From Caecitellus pseudoparvulus (lineage: Eukaryota > Bigyra: Bicosoecida): 64,000 bases of DNA. The position numbers and the translations under genes were made by a program. The notes below the pieces were generated by a model. It made no database searches. It was not told where the DNA came from and was given only the letters and a program-made list of their open reading frames with translations. The stretch lies in NCBI GenBank assembly GCA_965644315.1, contig CBFFRQ010000043.1, positions 434,001 through 498,000 of the forward strand, in the 5' to 3' direction. Of this stretch, positions 21,701 through 27,666 are shown in pieces. Positions within the stretch are counted from its first letter, which is position 1; each line of letters starts with the position of its first letter.

Positions 21701-24087
21701 AAGGCAGAGTCTGCGGCCTGCCGTTGCCTGTCGAACGTCTCTATGCGTTCACACAGGTCAGTCCAAGCGGCCCCAAGCAGGGCTTCCTTGCTGCTGGGGC
21801 TGGGGCGTGGCTTGGTGTCACCTGCGTCTGTTGTGCTAGGGGTGAGTTTGGCTTGTGCGGTGGCGCCGCCCTTGCGAAGAAGCTTGACCAGCTTTGCCCA
21901 GGCTTGGCCTTCCACTGCCTTGGTCACCGCGCCCAGGAAGGCACCATTGTCAGCAGCTGAAAAGGTCGCATTGAAGGCGTCCACGAAATCATTCACCAGG
22001 GGCCTTGCAGCAGCAGCCATGGCCACAGGCTTGTGTCCACCCAGGAGGTCTGTGCTGTCAGACTGCACATTCAAGTTCTGCACCAGGAGGGTGGCGCCAA
22101 CAGAGTCCGCCAGCGCTTGGATGACGCTGGTCTTGCCGTTGCCCGTCTCACCCACGACCAAAATTGGCTCGCTGGCAGACACCCCTGCGGCGAGGGATCG
22201 CAGCAGCGCTCGGGCATGGCGCGTGGCAGCGAAGGACTTCGGCAATGGGGAGTCGGAAGATGGCACCAGTGCCTCCCCTTGGGTGGAGGCACCAGCCTCT
22301 GCCTCGGCAGCTGCACCAGCAAGGCGCTGCAGCGCTGAAGTACGGGCTGCAGGCAGGGAAATGCCCCCACACACGAGCGCTGCCAGCGTCCCCGACACAG
22401 CACCCACCAGGCCGGCGACTTCGGGCGTCGCATGCAGCACCAGAGCGGTCGCATCGTCGGGCGTAACACCCCACAGCGGTGCAAGCATGCGTGCTGCTGC
22501 AGCCCGCATGGCGGGAGCTGGGAGGTGCGCAAGGAACACCTCCACTGCTTCAGTCAGCACGCCCCGCCGCTGGGCATCCGTGAGGTAGTCAGGTGCGCCG
22601 TGCCCCTCTTCCCGCACTGGCATGTGGCGCTGCGCTCGCGCTGCCCACTTGAACAAATCCCGAGGGGACAGCACTCGGCCAAAGCGAGCCAGATGGTGAA
22701 CCGCGTCTGGCAGCGCAATGGACCTGGCGAGGGCCATGCCCTCATCCACTTCGCTGTCGCTCTCAGGCTGCGCCGCGGCGTCGGGCAAAGGGGGCAACTC
22801 GATGCCGTGAGCTCGCTGCAGCAGTGCATAGCTGGCCAACATGCGCCCAGCAGCCCAGGGCGACAGTGCTGGGGCGCGTGCTTCCAGCATACTCTCCAGC
22901 TCGTGGGCAGCCGGGGGCTGCAGGTGCACGGCGTGGAAGTGTGGCAGGAACGGCGCCAGGGCAGGCGACGGAGACGTGGCAGCGGCGTCTGCGCCTGCCA
23001 TGCTTGCCAACAGACCGTCAGCCTCGGCCTGCATGCCAGAAGAGGGCGTCTCGGCGGTGGCACCATCCAGGACGACGGTCTTTGTTGACCGCGTGGCGAA
23101 GAGCTGGAACCCTGGCGCGGCAGGAATGGGAGCATCGCGCCCGGGGATGACCAGCGTGCCGCTCTCGAGAAGAGGCACCAAGGTGCTCAACACATCAAAA
23201 GGAGCACGGTCGAGGTCCTCCACCAGCACCCACCTGCCAGAGGTGACGGCCTGCGTGATGGCACCCGGCGCCCACCGGAACTCCCCTGGCACGTCAGTCG
23301 CGACATAAGATCCCAGCAGGGTTTTCGAATCCATGCTGTCGTCCAGGTGCAGCTCCAGCATTCCAAGGGGGTTGGGGGAGAGGCCCTCCTTGCTCTGTAC
23401 CATGGCGCTGCGGCCCGACTTGGCTGCCAGCGCACGAACCAGTGTGGTCTTGCCAGCCCCAGCAGGGCCTGTGAGCAGCAAGGGGCGGCCTGTGCCCATC
23501 GCCAAGGACAAAGCGGCCATGTTCGACATGGCTGTCGGGGTGGCCACCCACTCCCCACCCACTGGCGCACCGCTAGGGAGGCGCGGCAGCTCGCCGTCCT
23601 CGCTGTGGCTGGCTGGCTCACTCAGCGCCTTGTGCACTGTGTCGGCCAGCAGCGCGTCTGTCGCATGCAGGTCTAGCAGCACCCGCGACGCTGCCTGGCC
23701 GTCCATGCTGTCGAGAGATGTGGTAAAGCCATGCAACGCCTCCTCGCTGGCAGTTGCCACGCCCAGCAAACCACCACTGGGTGCTGCACTCGACGCCCCG
23801 CTGCCCAGCTCAGAGTGAGAAGAAGCCGGTGCTTGAGGCTGCTCCGAGGCTTGGCCGGAGGCAGAACGCTTTGTTCCCCGCGAGTCTCCAGCTGCGGTCG
23901 CTGCCGTGCTCATTGCATCCCGGGCCAAGGCAACAGTCGCCCCGGCAGACAGCTGCATGATGCTGCCCGCCGCAGTGGCGCAAGCAAAGCGAACCAGTCT
24001 GGACGCGTGCATGCTCTGGCGGAGAAAGCGTGGCAAGAACGAGATCTTCAGCTCCTTCTCATGTGCTGCACTGGATGACAACCCCAT
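3763..24087 (-). CDS. MDN1: Midasin, giant AAA+ ATPase of pre-60S ribosome maturation
   Basis: A single exon of 6,774 codons. The start is the first ATG in the frame, at 24087; the frame is open slightly further through a TTG. Midasin (Rea1) strips assembly factors such as Ytm1 and Rsa4 from nucleolar and nuclear pre-60S particles. All six AAA+ modules are visible with intact P-loops, the Walker A lysines falling at about residues 213, 652, 1204, 1581, 2068 and 2420. Sensor-like segments such as FATQNPPGAYGGRK (module 3) and FAAMNPATDAGKRDLP (module 2) are present. A long helical linker runs from about 2,700 to 5,650. A Glu/Asp/Gly-rich tail segment spans about 5,710-6,400. The C-terminal MIDAS (VWA) domain carries DDSAS at residues 6559-6563 and ends in DYPFPYYLIV. 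The protein is longer than yeast Rea1 (about 4,900 aa), mostly in the linker and acidic region. The gene diverges from MCM5, with a tRNA in between. Confidence 0.98.
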   Translation of the reverse strand: MGLSSSAAHEKELKISFLPRFLRQSMHASRLVRFACATAAGSIMQLSAGATVALARDAMSTAATAAGDSRGTKRSASGQASEQPQAPASSHSELGSGASSAAPSGGLLGVATASEEALHGFTTSLDSMDGQAASRVLLDLHATDALLADTVHKALSEPASHSEDGELPRLPSGAPVGGEWVATPTAMSNMAALSLAMGTGRPLLLTGPAGAGKTTLVRALAAKSGRSAMVQSKEGLSPNPLGMLELHLDDSMDSKTLLGSYVATDVPGEFRWAPGAITQAVTSGRWVLVEDLDRAPFDVLSTLVPLLESGTLVIPGRDAPIPAAPGFQLFATRSTKTVVLDGATAETPSSGMQAEADGLLASMAGADAAATSPSPALAPFLPHFHAVHLQPPAAHELESMLEARAPALSPWAAGRMLASYALLQRAHGIELPPLPDAAAQPESDSEVDEGMALARSIALPDAVHHLARFGRVLSPRDLFKWAARAQRHMPVREEGHGAPDYLTDAQRRGVLTEAVEVFLAHLPAPAMRAAAARMLAPLWGVTPDDATALVLHATPEVAGLVGAVSGTLAALVCGGISLPAARTSALQRLAGAAAEAEAGASTQGEALVPSSDSPLPKSFAATRHARALLRSLAAGVSASEPILVVGETGNGKTSVIQALADSVGATLLVQNLNVQSDSTDLLGGHKPVAMAAAARPLVNDFVDAFNATFSAADNGAFLGAVTKAVEGQAWAKLVKLLRKGGATAQAKLTPSTTDAGDTKPRPSPSSKEALLGAAWTDLCERIETFDRQRQAADSAFAFSFVEGALVRAVREGHWMLLDEVNLASRETLERLSGLLDGPSGSIALTERGDAGAVPRHPNFRLFAAMNPATDAGKRDLPPAIRQRFTELYVDEVTDAPDLAIVANRFLKPMYGLGTASGAAKSRSAGGGTKAGAPPVQAVVDFHLAARALSASHLTDGAASRPRYSLRTLCRALSYASHLTSGASGGGYKPLRALYEGFCMSYLTQLDGPSASVLHGAIVKHVLSGTPFDPEVLARPPRKPGGRKASIVNPSPSGGLHGASARVAMLALPGQPEPPAADEASRRAALPPQAPVYTQVENFYVPVGPLHPHDPAVPAPPPATAASDQAAQAAAAAPAPVSRRKRSRGGTAAELKPKEEAPAGQDEAVPPSTGYVLTPSVHRHLRSLARAAVSRRYPVLLQGPTSSGKTSIVEYLAARTGHTCVRINNHDHTDIAEYIGAYAPNERGKLMFQEGLLVTAVRRGWWLILDELNLAPSEVLEALNRLLDDNRELFIPDTQEVVKPHPHFMLFATQNPPGAYGGRKRLSTAFRNRFLELHVGDLPEDELRTILTQRTAIAPPFAAAMVAVAADLRRARTAAAVFAGKEGFITTRDLLRWAGRRPGLWEDLASAGYMLLAERLRSPSESAIIADVLRKHCRRAVLNVHELYACAEPEEASAAALEQEQNPAESTSKRRRSEGGSTSPVVEDVVSIDSVLQADPPSAYDMDALVAGLHWVARVLAAPRAGADEGTPSDDEGVPPLPTVPGTEGLSNVSWTSSLRRLFVLLAGCIRHSEPVLLVGETGCGKTTVVQLLALLLRRPLHIVNCHAHTETADFLGGLRPVRGRAAAEAGFRAATAAFAASCPPGYAPHALRNAASSDADTVESLHSALLKAQRDLRKAGLQGSDEHAAAAHAAYKRYASLFEWVDGPLVTAMRRGHMFLLDEASLAEDAVLERLNSVLEPGRTVTLAEAGGGSAGDAPIVKAAAPFRFFATMNPGGDFGKRELSPALRNRFTELWVPAISEEADLMTIIGDKLAVAGAKAAASAALASSSLSASSMRQRLLDILQPVGPIMLRFVKWVKEHAQGGHLVKPAAQRGAAAPARSKPEPRREVFLSLRDLHTWALFVASVLCNAHFIRAVGEAGQAAGVRDAAVDAPTPLHAWVAMLHGACLVLLDGLGLGTNMSQATASAIRQAAYTHLLQAVPPTARDFVRSTAPLLEDNDGSTATEPLAVINTPATFGVNPFVIPRGPAGDVQGDPYALNAPTTGANLQRLLRSLQLRKPVLLEGSPGVGKTSLVSALAAASGHRLVRINLSEQTDMADLMGSDLPVPPSDEEGGGNGKGMPNFKWCDGILLAALRAGDWVLLDEMNLASQAVLEGLNSVLDHRGTVFIPELDASIAAPPSFRVFAAQNPISQGGGRKGLPKSFLNRFTKVVVSPLSRQDLIFITERLYPSLATCPPLPTASSAHPNLLQQMIEFNCRVAHDTMVSRAYGRQGSPWEFNLRDLFRWCDVTLATQGSSGESDEHRWAPQRTAHLLYTARMRTAEDQQAINAAFHDVFGVPPTPLGDGAPELRVAGEHVIVGDAVLRRRGVPPRRQQVEGSLLYLPAAAGGQALTAPLRATLARMATCVNMNWPVLLMGKSGSGKTAAVRSLARLVGTPLREIPLSPSTDATELLGCFEQWDPARHITRFSLALSSAAEASIGIALSRPEAGGRAACAGISESLAALQDIMASLEPSTLSATAITTAATLANSTISWARGIKAPAVHLVAVQHAQASWHAAAALTALAIRLGHSLSTIFVRSFLEPVPVGLSEELEPAEGAVSSTLEAAVAAAGEADVTPSTLRSAGGAFEWVDGDLVRALELGEWVLLDNANYCPGSVLDRLNALLEKGGVLVVNEAGLQEGKPKIVHPHPDFRLFLTVDATNGGEVSRAMRNRCIELSLQAPSSHTLRPPTVVPRALTSLSAAIKSPEDLQHICLACAADVAGGLSAADLLGVIFSAAGAADARLACVIAAVHGLAAALAPLRKWLPSARAALDLPKHPSTLSRGRPGHPTLRQLSRFTALTASLVQGAHAAGAHADTGPLGPWQAVARVPAPQAVAVAFASVYAGTGVANVLTLVSIISAVAQRVAVEPAPSARYAAALQELQRLLGLDASAAARVSAHGLSTASPSAAVHLLASLAACMAPIGAPVLAEAGEFCGVVSGLLQVMGLVAVPSAALRASQLGYGSGGVLEGQAAALSRWGALLWSVGQGVRSPTALVPGTGLVPAASLVQHGGALPFPRLLCTAVEVWAGCMPMCSTIPSTQAALPKGAPRVAAALLQCLLGHGHSEESSVLELAFSASPQAVGLAKHLPASPLCSPALWQRAIACLPQQAAWVVRVALLLRLARRELVHLSLHAAGEACAALKPALCEVTEAPDGVPGAVMAFCPTQPSQAGASIAAGVLLAKRGGALAEAVSATTACLAGKSKPLSALRKSVRSGTALALGGWVCGVIAATEQVLQQLRGLAGHVPAEGLFAACRACLGLIRQASAAVALMAADALGRGGVSGLSGHIAAAWTWCARNVQGLLVSIGPCLPLEDEGAPAKAYPVLQGALNSLVQDTYMAGAHFLGMASREGSVLGGADLGLPPPPILPPALACSHGEEMLQSAVSWLESLLSVQQDALRPFAGAPGVVAPIPVPPSQVPGIEGAGTAGTQLTSLSHAAAHGTQGTLLTLDQLLFTEHPMLFLTGDWQRLACDGLGALLLQGSKRGLSPESFPAVTQVPDDTDVVAAQLAKGASGLWMRLRQAALGTCGQSPLQAEAMNAQGLTLPPSVEDRVLIQVTLAALQGEESGAAVGGIRVDQAAEAEHGDEAGEGWDETTTKVRVLSESPRAEALTHVWAGITVSPAFAWWTLRTERDIFAACGQATAASDSASGWAALQTVMRRVSTWMGVALEQARFPPAHVAPWRALAFAVASLTKSAATPQDKLQLTRALWANVQDILSAQWHLAAWACSAQGVDDQNAPSTISSTLSMESVMQPDAAQLTLGAGGAGSATAGQLGGLPLHSEGSLQGPIALFGSFTPHFALTLVSPEHRVSTSGRIAHGGEGAASQQDSATAMSDTTGSAAAQDVSSRHTQLGHIGTAVTLFSDVPPVLEADVRAALLEVSRTFMALAQSLSAGQEGKAVVAWASALQAAAGAQGCDVAEADSAAAVLETFMSHCPEPRVKAALRTIGSRVLAGVSALQRADGVTSTHTALSEVWVAIGCLRAQLLCPRSTADPLLLPQWQKAALQRVSDCVLARQTAEDFAQVLARGAAAGEHPLDDDATRCDVWDLSTPVTRQLLEQLRHNLLDLHASAPDVARDTQQEGVYIELVNAFGGLVGTLLTSDRVFGTLDALLGPGDVSAALAQESQWQAALGSALSPALSQASHAYADVVMPLISAVGQVSHGMRLAALSAAAAPVSLTRGPSVGTPAWVQVVRSLAPLLKVLSAMPVQPDTQGRLAAGAFGAGALLGSAAVKALDSALSAADALPAWGGKGRLRAPASRATVLRAAMRRAVLAITAHGARASATSAVTRGTAVAQAWGMTTLSAVVGLWRAQRAEAAAAAAAKEAAAALAPREQTFEGVSEEEQAEKEYRALFPDHRAEFEALMPSETEVAEGERESDEKEAETVDLEASGVHLSQSDALALAGFIDMYGGVRSDAAGVTAFEDALLAAAHTSAIAAHALLRTLPPSTRYLLQHPAIVAPGSSQDRSMGILLVIQDAFKALGSQAVAMLGKAAKAQRRQLRKRRRRKRKHGKASVPAAFAPASDEEVVKLLSDLQRPVPPPPKSAVGWYAFHRDGHPAELKLAVPVLRAFQRAAFGLLAVMPGNAVISVMVRMADKVLRLPLNTPLSKAVTGIELLLSKAEEWTATAPKAYHLHDAVRPLKQLITRWRKLELSSWPHLLRVKEVHYTHSATEWVFQLYSALTDAPAAAMQAPLGHGSIRLAAGLAPAVNVAGGAFQPLAALAPHASWATPLLPHAAVQALGALGEPMPEAASGVVYATSRGTTDAALIGAERTATGAKYVGDASATVPGAAVEGLDWSAAQQKHVAALFDTLERFLRTAPLGELAARVALLQSFEGLLRADVASQLHARVLVVAGGAGDGVIGTRVPTLMHARVAALLHGLVAWYAQFVPRASAVLGTLASPVQRELKDAVKIAKWDERNYYSLKASAEKSSRTLARIVRKYEDILRSPSTQVLSGDPDASASILAEHQHASLERLGSGDDMPHGTSLARHGAVVEAANALYWAGITEADADDVPLPVGEVVDKWHLDKAAALHRRMWQLLRGAARSSRGEGIVSAAASAARDRGAAYVDMLASTIVKRAASLRSTEAPRVRKHMAFVDMLKTLRGHGVPYHAGALPRVMDHARSMLDTPSPSHALVAFHRAYSSWQAVAAVGGSIEAAALRGICGPLLRLWTRGEDYFNRNLDALTRVRIAAASQSSPDVTPREVQITRGLADNLMFMCIQQRMLLSTACQQVSAALVLSRQLSVMCQVAEAGSQPLLTYVPALAALDASHGAVADARAYLLQLTAALRAQHTVSAAGSVALGMDLADVADVQLPEEVLESEAGASVPGDASALLDTRASAPTQTTAGLADSSSAAAVTQALIDVVAAATEEVDALLSRLVACMAGLQADVTACATALCDGEHLAASASSIASSLRLPAGDIQGLVSGAVEVLSDTVYTLEAFLDAPKDASDTDPYTVAARNQALAAVTVLDGLVEATQSAEQHLAAAVQATPALPQSVLPAVNDLVSAVLLSVQRTCAAKGPLDRSAERASARTLAARGKLLWGTGSLVVESAAGSAAVPEADDAEVHLMTQHLACAGSWGAMSLPALLRCAVKVMASCGSAGPAAPAAAMSAAFTHAQRMLQGVIGAAVDLLQDSLVLHGHTGKLTYVLCRTAATVFREGFCAPAEEGDGGDEGEMQSGAFEGAQDGTGMGAGEGAKDVSDQIEHEDQVAGLQGEDEGVPPEERPDVPDEDGGIEMSGDFEGAMHDMPDDGDGDADGEDGGEEEELDRQMGDTGADDDVVDQQLWDGDDDDEEEDGGEGRAEFESSERLGQDQGEAATDEIRAKEGPGENQPQAAGDDAGGDGGESEGGEEEEEHPGDADYEDGPEGPQALDGGGDDGGEEEKGEDGLDLADDMALDGDDGSGGEGGDDEADGEEGGAFNDPLDAADGGGRDEGAAEEADGAAEEEEAGGDDGVGGEEDGAGEAAVDDGEGSEGQEEGGEEEGQEGPETLEPDGEEGDAPEDEPQAEEEGAVEGDMDEEEGVGASAAEDAGQRPEAKEEEDHTPAGQGLQSAEGQDRAEVMTGPQEELDAAEGGKAEESAPAAPAAPEAAAEDEEGDVDLTEQVKEAPAGGQPQQDETPPDADDGAAGGAAGDEGQWQEMSLDPSGGGDSSAAPRRQRRPPPLPMPSGQEDDALDPAAALERWQVKLRELEAGAERDEGAPEVDTDAPQEGGGGGGDLDAVLHETGGAQMLAPAMEEEAEGRPEDEEEGRGDEEAALAPGEEEGGDEGLQQQVRHGDDAAEEDSIGQDVPSAEGDADAEEGAADGEAGEALDTAAQPVKPADAAPGAGGQEAEGQDTDDMHAPSEPESSELAEDVQDVLAFMEADAAEQLEAEAVAAAATAGAGATAITNAASGGVAEAVRDEIAEEAAASALREGFEEYLASWDSGEGVSRERATEAWNGLVGLTADAASSLCESLRLVLEPTLASRLAGDFRTGKRINMKKVIPYIASNFRKDAIWLRRTKPSQRTYQVLLAVDDSASMRDNGAAGMACEALTTMAKALSALEVGQLGIMSFGREARLLHPFETPFDDEAGARVVSRLGFNQGITATATALQQVVSVMSAAAAAGKAAITSATAGSTTVLQLVFLISDGILAHGSREDIKKWVIECASRNQLLVLVIVDKADPKESVLHMNKISFQGTRVVQQAYLDDYPFPYYLIVRDVASLPLALADALKQWFDMLAHAGDAGAVEA
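4880..6960 (-). other. About 2 kb purine-rich coding tract (midasin Asp/Glu-rich region)
   Basis: On the - strand this encodes roughly 690 residues dominated by Glu, Asp, Gly and Ala, using GAG/GAA/GAC/GAT/GGN codons. The coding strand is therefore strongly purine-rich, and the + strand reads as long runs of CTC/CTT/CAT/CGT triplets. The densest part is about 5,890-6,760. An acidic segment here is normal for midasin; the length and near-continuous purine bias are notable. Open frames on the + strand across it (for example 6488-7477) are compositional shadows rich in Ser and Pro. Confidence 0.85.
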
Positions 24088-24660
24088 CGCCAGGTCTGCA
24101 GTGGGGGGCAAGTGTGCGTGCAGAGTTTCACAGCGAAACGCAGAAACTGCGCGATGAACTCACACATGGCTGAAACTGACGAAGTAGCAGCTTGTGCAAC
24201 GTCCCACGCCTTGCATGATTCTAATCTATCTAGTTCGGTTCTCAGCTGCTCCAAGCCGCCGTGCTGGGCGCCCAACTGCAAAGCGAAAGGCGGGCGCGTG
24301 CGGAAATCGCCAGCAGAACACTGCGCAGCCCGAGCCACTCACAGCGGGCAAGCAGAAACTCATGAACGCCACCTTGAGTCGCTGTGGAAGCTCCCAGGTG
24401 ATTCCTTCGCCCCTGCATGATGCAAGAATACGGTCAACCGCTGTGTCCAGTGGCGTGGCGGTGTCCATTTCGGAGGGCGGCAGCAACAGATGCTGCTGGC
24501 CCGCACAACTTCGCACTGCCGCCAGATGCTGGGCGAAGGAACAGCGCGTCACAATGCCGCGATTCACAACAACTGCTTGTAGGAGATAGGTTTGGAAAAT
24601 GACCCCGGGCGCGGCGAGCCTCCGCCACAGAACTGTGCGATGAATCGAAAAAAATACACA
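24088..24660. other. Intergenic, upstream of MDN1 up to the tRNA gene
   Basis: About 570 bp between the midasin start codon and tRNA-Leu. It presumably carries the MDN1 promoter and 5' UTR. The stretch near 24,215-24,240 is less GC-rich than its surroundings. Apart from the Pol III T-run next to the tRNA, I see no gene or repeat. Confidence 0.5.
24648..24654 (-). terminator. RNA polymerase III terminator of tRNA-Leu
   Basis: Seven consecutive A on the + strand read as T7 on the - strand, starting 7 nt after the tRNA discriminator base. A run of four or more T is the usual Pol III stop signal. Confidence 0.85.
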
Positions 24661-24742
24661 TACTACCGGAGGGATTTGAACCCTCGAGTACGAATACAGT
24701 GCAACTTGAGTGCACCCCCTTAGACCACTCGGGCACAGTAGT
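24661..24742 (-). tRNA. trnL-CAA: tRNA-Leu (anticodon CAA, reads TTG)
   Basis: 82 nt, no intron. The acceptor stem pairs ACTACTG with CGGTAGT (one G-T pair), followed by discriminator A. The D stem is CCC/GGG around a loop with the conserved GG. The anticodon stem is GTGCA/TGCAC with loop CTCAAGT, so the anticodon is CAA. The long class II variable arm forms GTA-TTCG-TAC. The T stem is GAGGG/CCCTC with TTCAAAT loop. The internal A box (TGCCCGAGTGG) and B box (GGTTCAAATCC) fit the Pol III consensus. No 3' CCA is encoded, as expected for a nuclear eukaryotic gene. It lies in the divergent spacer between MDN1 and MCM5. Confidence 0.97.
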
Positions 24743-24963
24743 TAAACCATTGCTGTGGCAGGGCAATTCAACATAACTAAAGACCATCACGTGCAAAGAA
24801 GCAAGCACTCCCGCCGAGTATCAGCTTCCCTGCCAAAACATCACACACGAAGCACGCCTGTGGACCCTGCGGTTGGGCCTGATGTGCTCCTATCTCTTGC
24901 AAGTCCTGCATCTTTGTTCTTCAGTCAGCGCTCGCACCTGCGCCTGGAACACGCACGTGAAAG

Positions 24964-27608
24964 ATGGCTGCCACGGCGTGGGACGCTGGCACGGTGAGGA
25001 GCAGCCCACAACAGCGAGAAGTCAGCGAAATCGCGGGGAGCTTTTCCACTGAACTGCTCAGTCGCCCAGCTGCCCAACGAAAGTTCACTGTCTTCCTTCG
25101 GGAGTTCAGAGATGGCGAGGTGTTCACCTACAGGTGTGTCAGCGGGGTTTGCCTGCCTCTCAAACACCCAGCGCGGGCGACACAAGCACACCCGTGCAGC
25201 CCTAAGGGCACTGCGCACGGCGCCACTTGCGTTGGCAAGAGTGATTCCAGGGCTGTGTTGGTGGCTTGTAGCGATGCCACTCTGGGCAGCCGCGCCCTGG
25301 CCTTGCGTAGCGTGCTTCGAGGGGCTTGCTGCCACGGCCCAATTCCCGCCGCTGCCCTCACAGACAGCAGATCTCGCGCAATGTGGCGAAGAAGGAGTAC
25401 TTCCTTGAGGTGGAGCTGGAGCATCTCGCCCAGTACGATGCTATCCTGCAAGACTGCATCTTGCAGAGCCCGAACGAGTACTTGCCAGTGGTGAGGGCGC
25501 CGAGCATGATGGAAGCGCGGCAGGGCGGTCAGCTGCACCTCGACCCCGCCCCATGTCTCAGTTTGAAGAAGCCACCCGGCACGCAGTTGCATTTTCCCAG
25601 TCCTTGACTCGCCCTGACTCGTCGACATCCGCGCTGCAAGTGCTGCTTCGCGGTGACCTGGCCGCAACGAAGATCCGAGATGTGTCGGTGCGTACCTCAC
25701 GGCGCCGGCGTTGTACACGACAAGACGCCTGCATACCCCGCATGCCACTGTTTGCCTCAGGCTGACGATGTGAACCGCCTTGTGGCAGTGCCAGGCATCA
25801 TCATCAACGCGTCGCGTACCAAGCCAAAGGCCACGGAGGTGACCATCCACTGCTCAACGTGTGGAGACCACCGGGCTGTGCCTTGTGGAGCAGCCTTTGG
25901 CGGTGCTGTGCTGCCCCGCCGGTGCCCTGAACGGAGCATTGGCCCAGATGGGACTGAAGTGGAGAACCCCCAGGCAAAGTCTTGCCCCCTGGACCCCTAC
26001 CACATCAAGCCCGACCAGTCAAAGTACGTGGACCAGCAGACACTCAAGCTGCAGGAGGCGCCCGAAGATGTACCAACAGGAGAGATGCCGAGGCATTTGC
26101 TCATGTCCGCAGAGCGGTACTTGGCAGATGCTGTGTCTCCTGGCACGCGCGTGCGCATCATCGGTGTGGTGTCCATCTTCAAGTCTAGTGGGCGAGGGCG
26201 CCCAGGGGGCGGTGGTGCTGGCTCAGGGGATGTCCGCACGCCCTTCTTGCGGGTGCTGGGCATTCAGTACGAAGAAGCAGGCGCGGGGCGAGCGAGCAGC
26301 CACTTCTCCCCAGAGGAGGAGGCCAAGTTCAAAACCATGGCTGCGGCGCCAGACTTCTACCAGCGCATGGCCACCAGCGTCGCGCCCAGCATTCGCGGTG
26401 ACTACACCGATGACTTGAAGAAAGCCATCCTGGCCTTGCTCATGGGCGGCTCCCGCAAACTGCTGCCCGACGGCATGCGCTTGCGTGGCGACATTAACGT
26501 CTTGCTCCTGGGCGATCCGTCCATGGCCAAGTCCCAGTTCTTGAAGTTCGTGGAGAAAGTGGCCCCAGTTGGCGTGTACACGTCAGGTAAGGGCTCATCC
26601 GCAGCAGGTCTGACAGCTTCCGTCATCCGTGATGGCAGAGGGGAGTTCTACCTGGAAGGGGGCGCCATGGTGCTGGCAGACGGGGGGGTTGTGTGCATTG
26701 ACGAATTCGACAAGATGCGGGAGGAGGACCGGGTGGCCATCCACGAAGCCATGGAGCAGCAGACCATCTCTGTCGCCAAAGCTGGCATCACCACCATTTT
26801 GAACTCGCGCTCAGCTGTGCTGGCAGCCGCCAACCCCGTCTTCGGCAGGTACGATGACGAGAAGTCAGCGGCTGAGAACATTGACTTCCTGCCCACCATC
26901 CTCTCGCGCTTTGACCTCATCTTCATCGTGCGGGACATCCGCAACAAGGACCGCGACATGGACATGGCCAGGCACGTCATGCGCATCCACATCAACGCGG
27001 GAGGCGCTGGCGCCGGCGCCACCACCCGCGAAGACACCGTGGAGGACACGGACGTCAGCTTGGGGGACATGAAGCGCTTCATCGCCTACGCGCGATCCAA
27101 GGTGGCGCCGCGCCTGTCAGCAGACGCCGCGCAAATGCTGCGGGACCACTACGTCACCATTCGCAGCGACCAACGAGACCGCAAGTCCAAGGACATCGAA
27201 CGCACGGGCTCCAGCAGAGACAGCGTCATCCCCATCACAGTCCGCCAGCTGGAAGCCCTGGTGCGCATCTCGGAGGCTGTGGCCAAGGTCAACTTGGCCC
27301 CCGAGGCCACCACGGCTCACGTTGAGGAGGCCCTGCGCTTGTTCAAGGTGTCCACCTTGGACGCTGCCAACTCAGGCCTCAGCCAGCACTACATGAACGA
27401 ACAGACTGCTGGAGACGTCCAGCGTGTGGAAGCTTGGGTGTCCCGGCGCCTGCCAGTGGGCACTGCTGTGCCCACTGCTCGAGTGCGTGCAGACCTGCTG
27501 AAGTCTGACGTTCCCGAACCAGCCATCCGCATGGCCCTGTCCATCATGGCAGGCAGAGGCACCCTCGTGTTCAGCAACGAACGGCGCATGGTGAAGCGCA
27601 TCGCGTGA
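24964..27608 (+). CDS. MCM5: DNA replication licensing factor MCM5
   Basis: Four exons: 24964..25133, 25364..25490, 25562..25687 and 25761..27608, giving 756 aa. The introns are 230, 71 and 73 nt (GTGTGT, GTGAGG, GTGCGT donors); the second donor could lie 3 nt earlier. MCM5 is one of the six subunits of the MCM2-7 replicative helicase. The N-terminal helical/OB region includes YFLEVELEHLAQYD and VPGIIINASR. A zinc-binding segment begins CSTCGDH (about residue 172) and continues to the CPLDPY region. The MCM AAA core has Walker A GDPSMAKSQF (residues 392-401), Walker B CIDEFDKM (from 453) and arginine finger LSRFDLIF (about 520). The C-terminal winged-helix region ends near the MVKRIA terminus. 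The length is normal for the family. The gene converges on the four-TM gene, with stops 58 bp apart. Confidence 0.97.
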
Positions 27609-27666
27609 AATACAAGCTGCTCCCTCGCCCCACCCGCGTGTACAGCTTGCATGCATTGTGGTGAAC

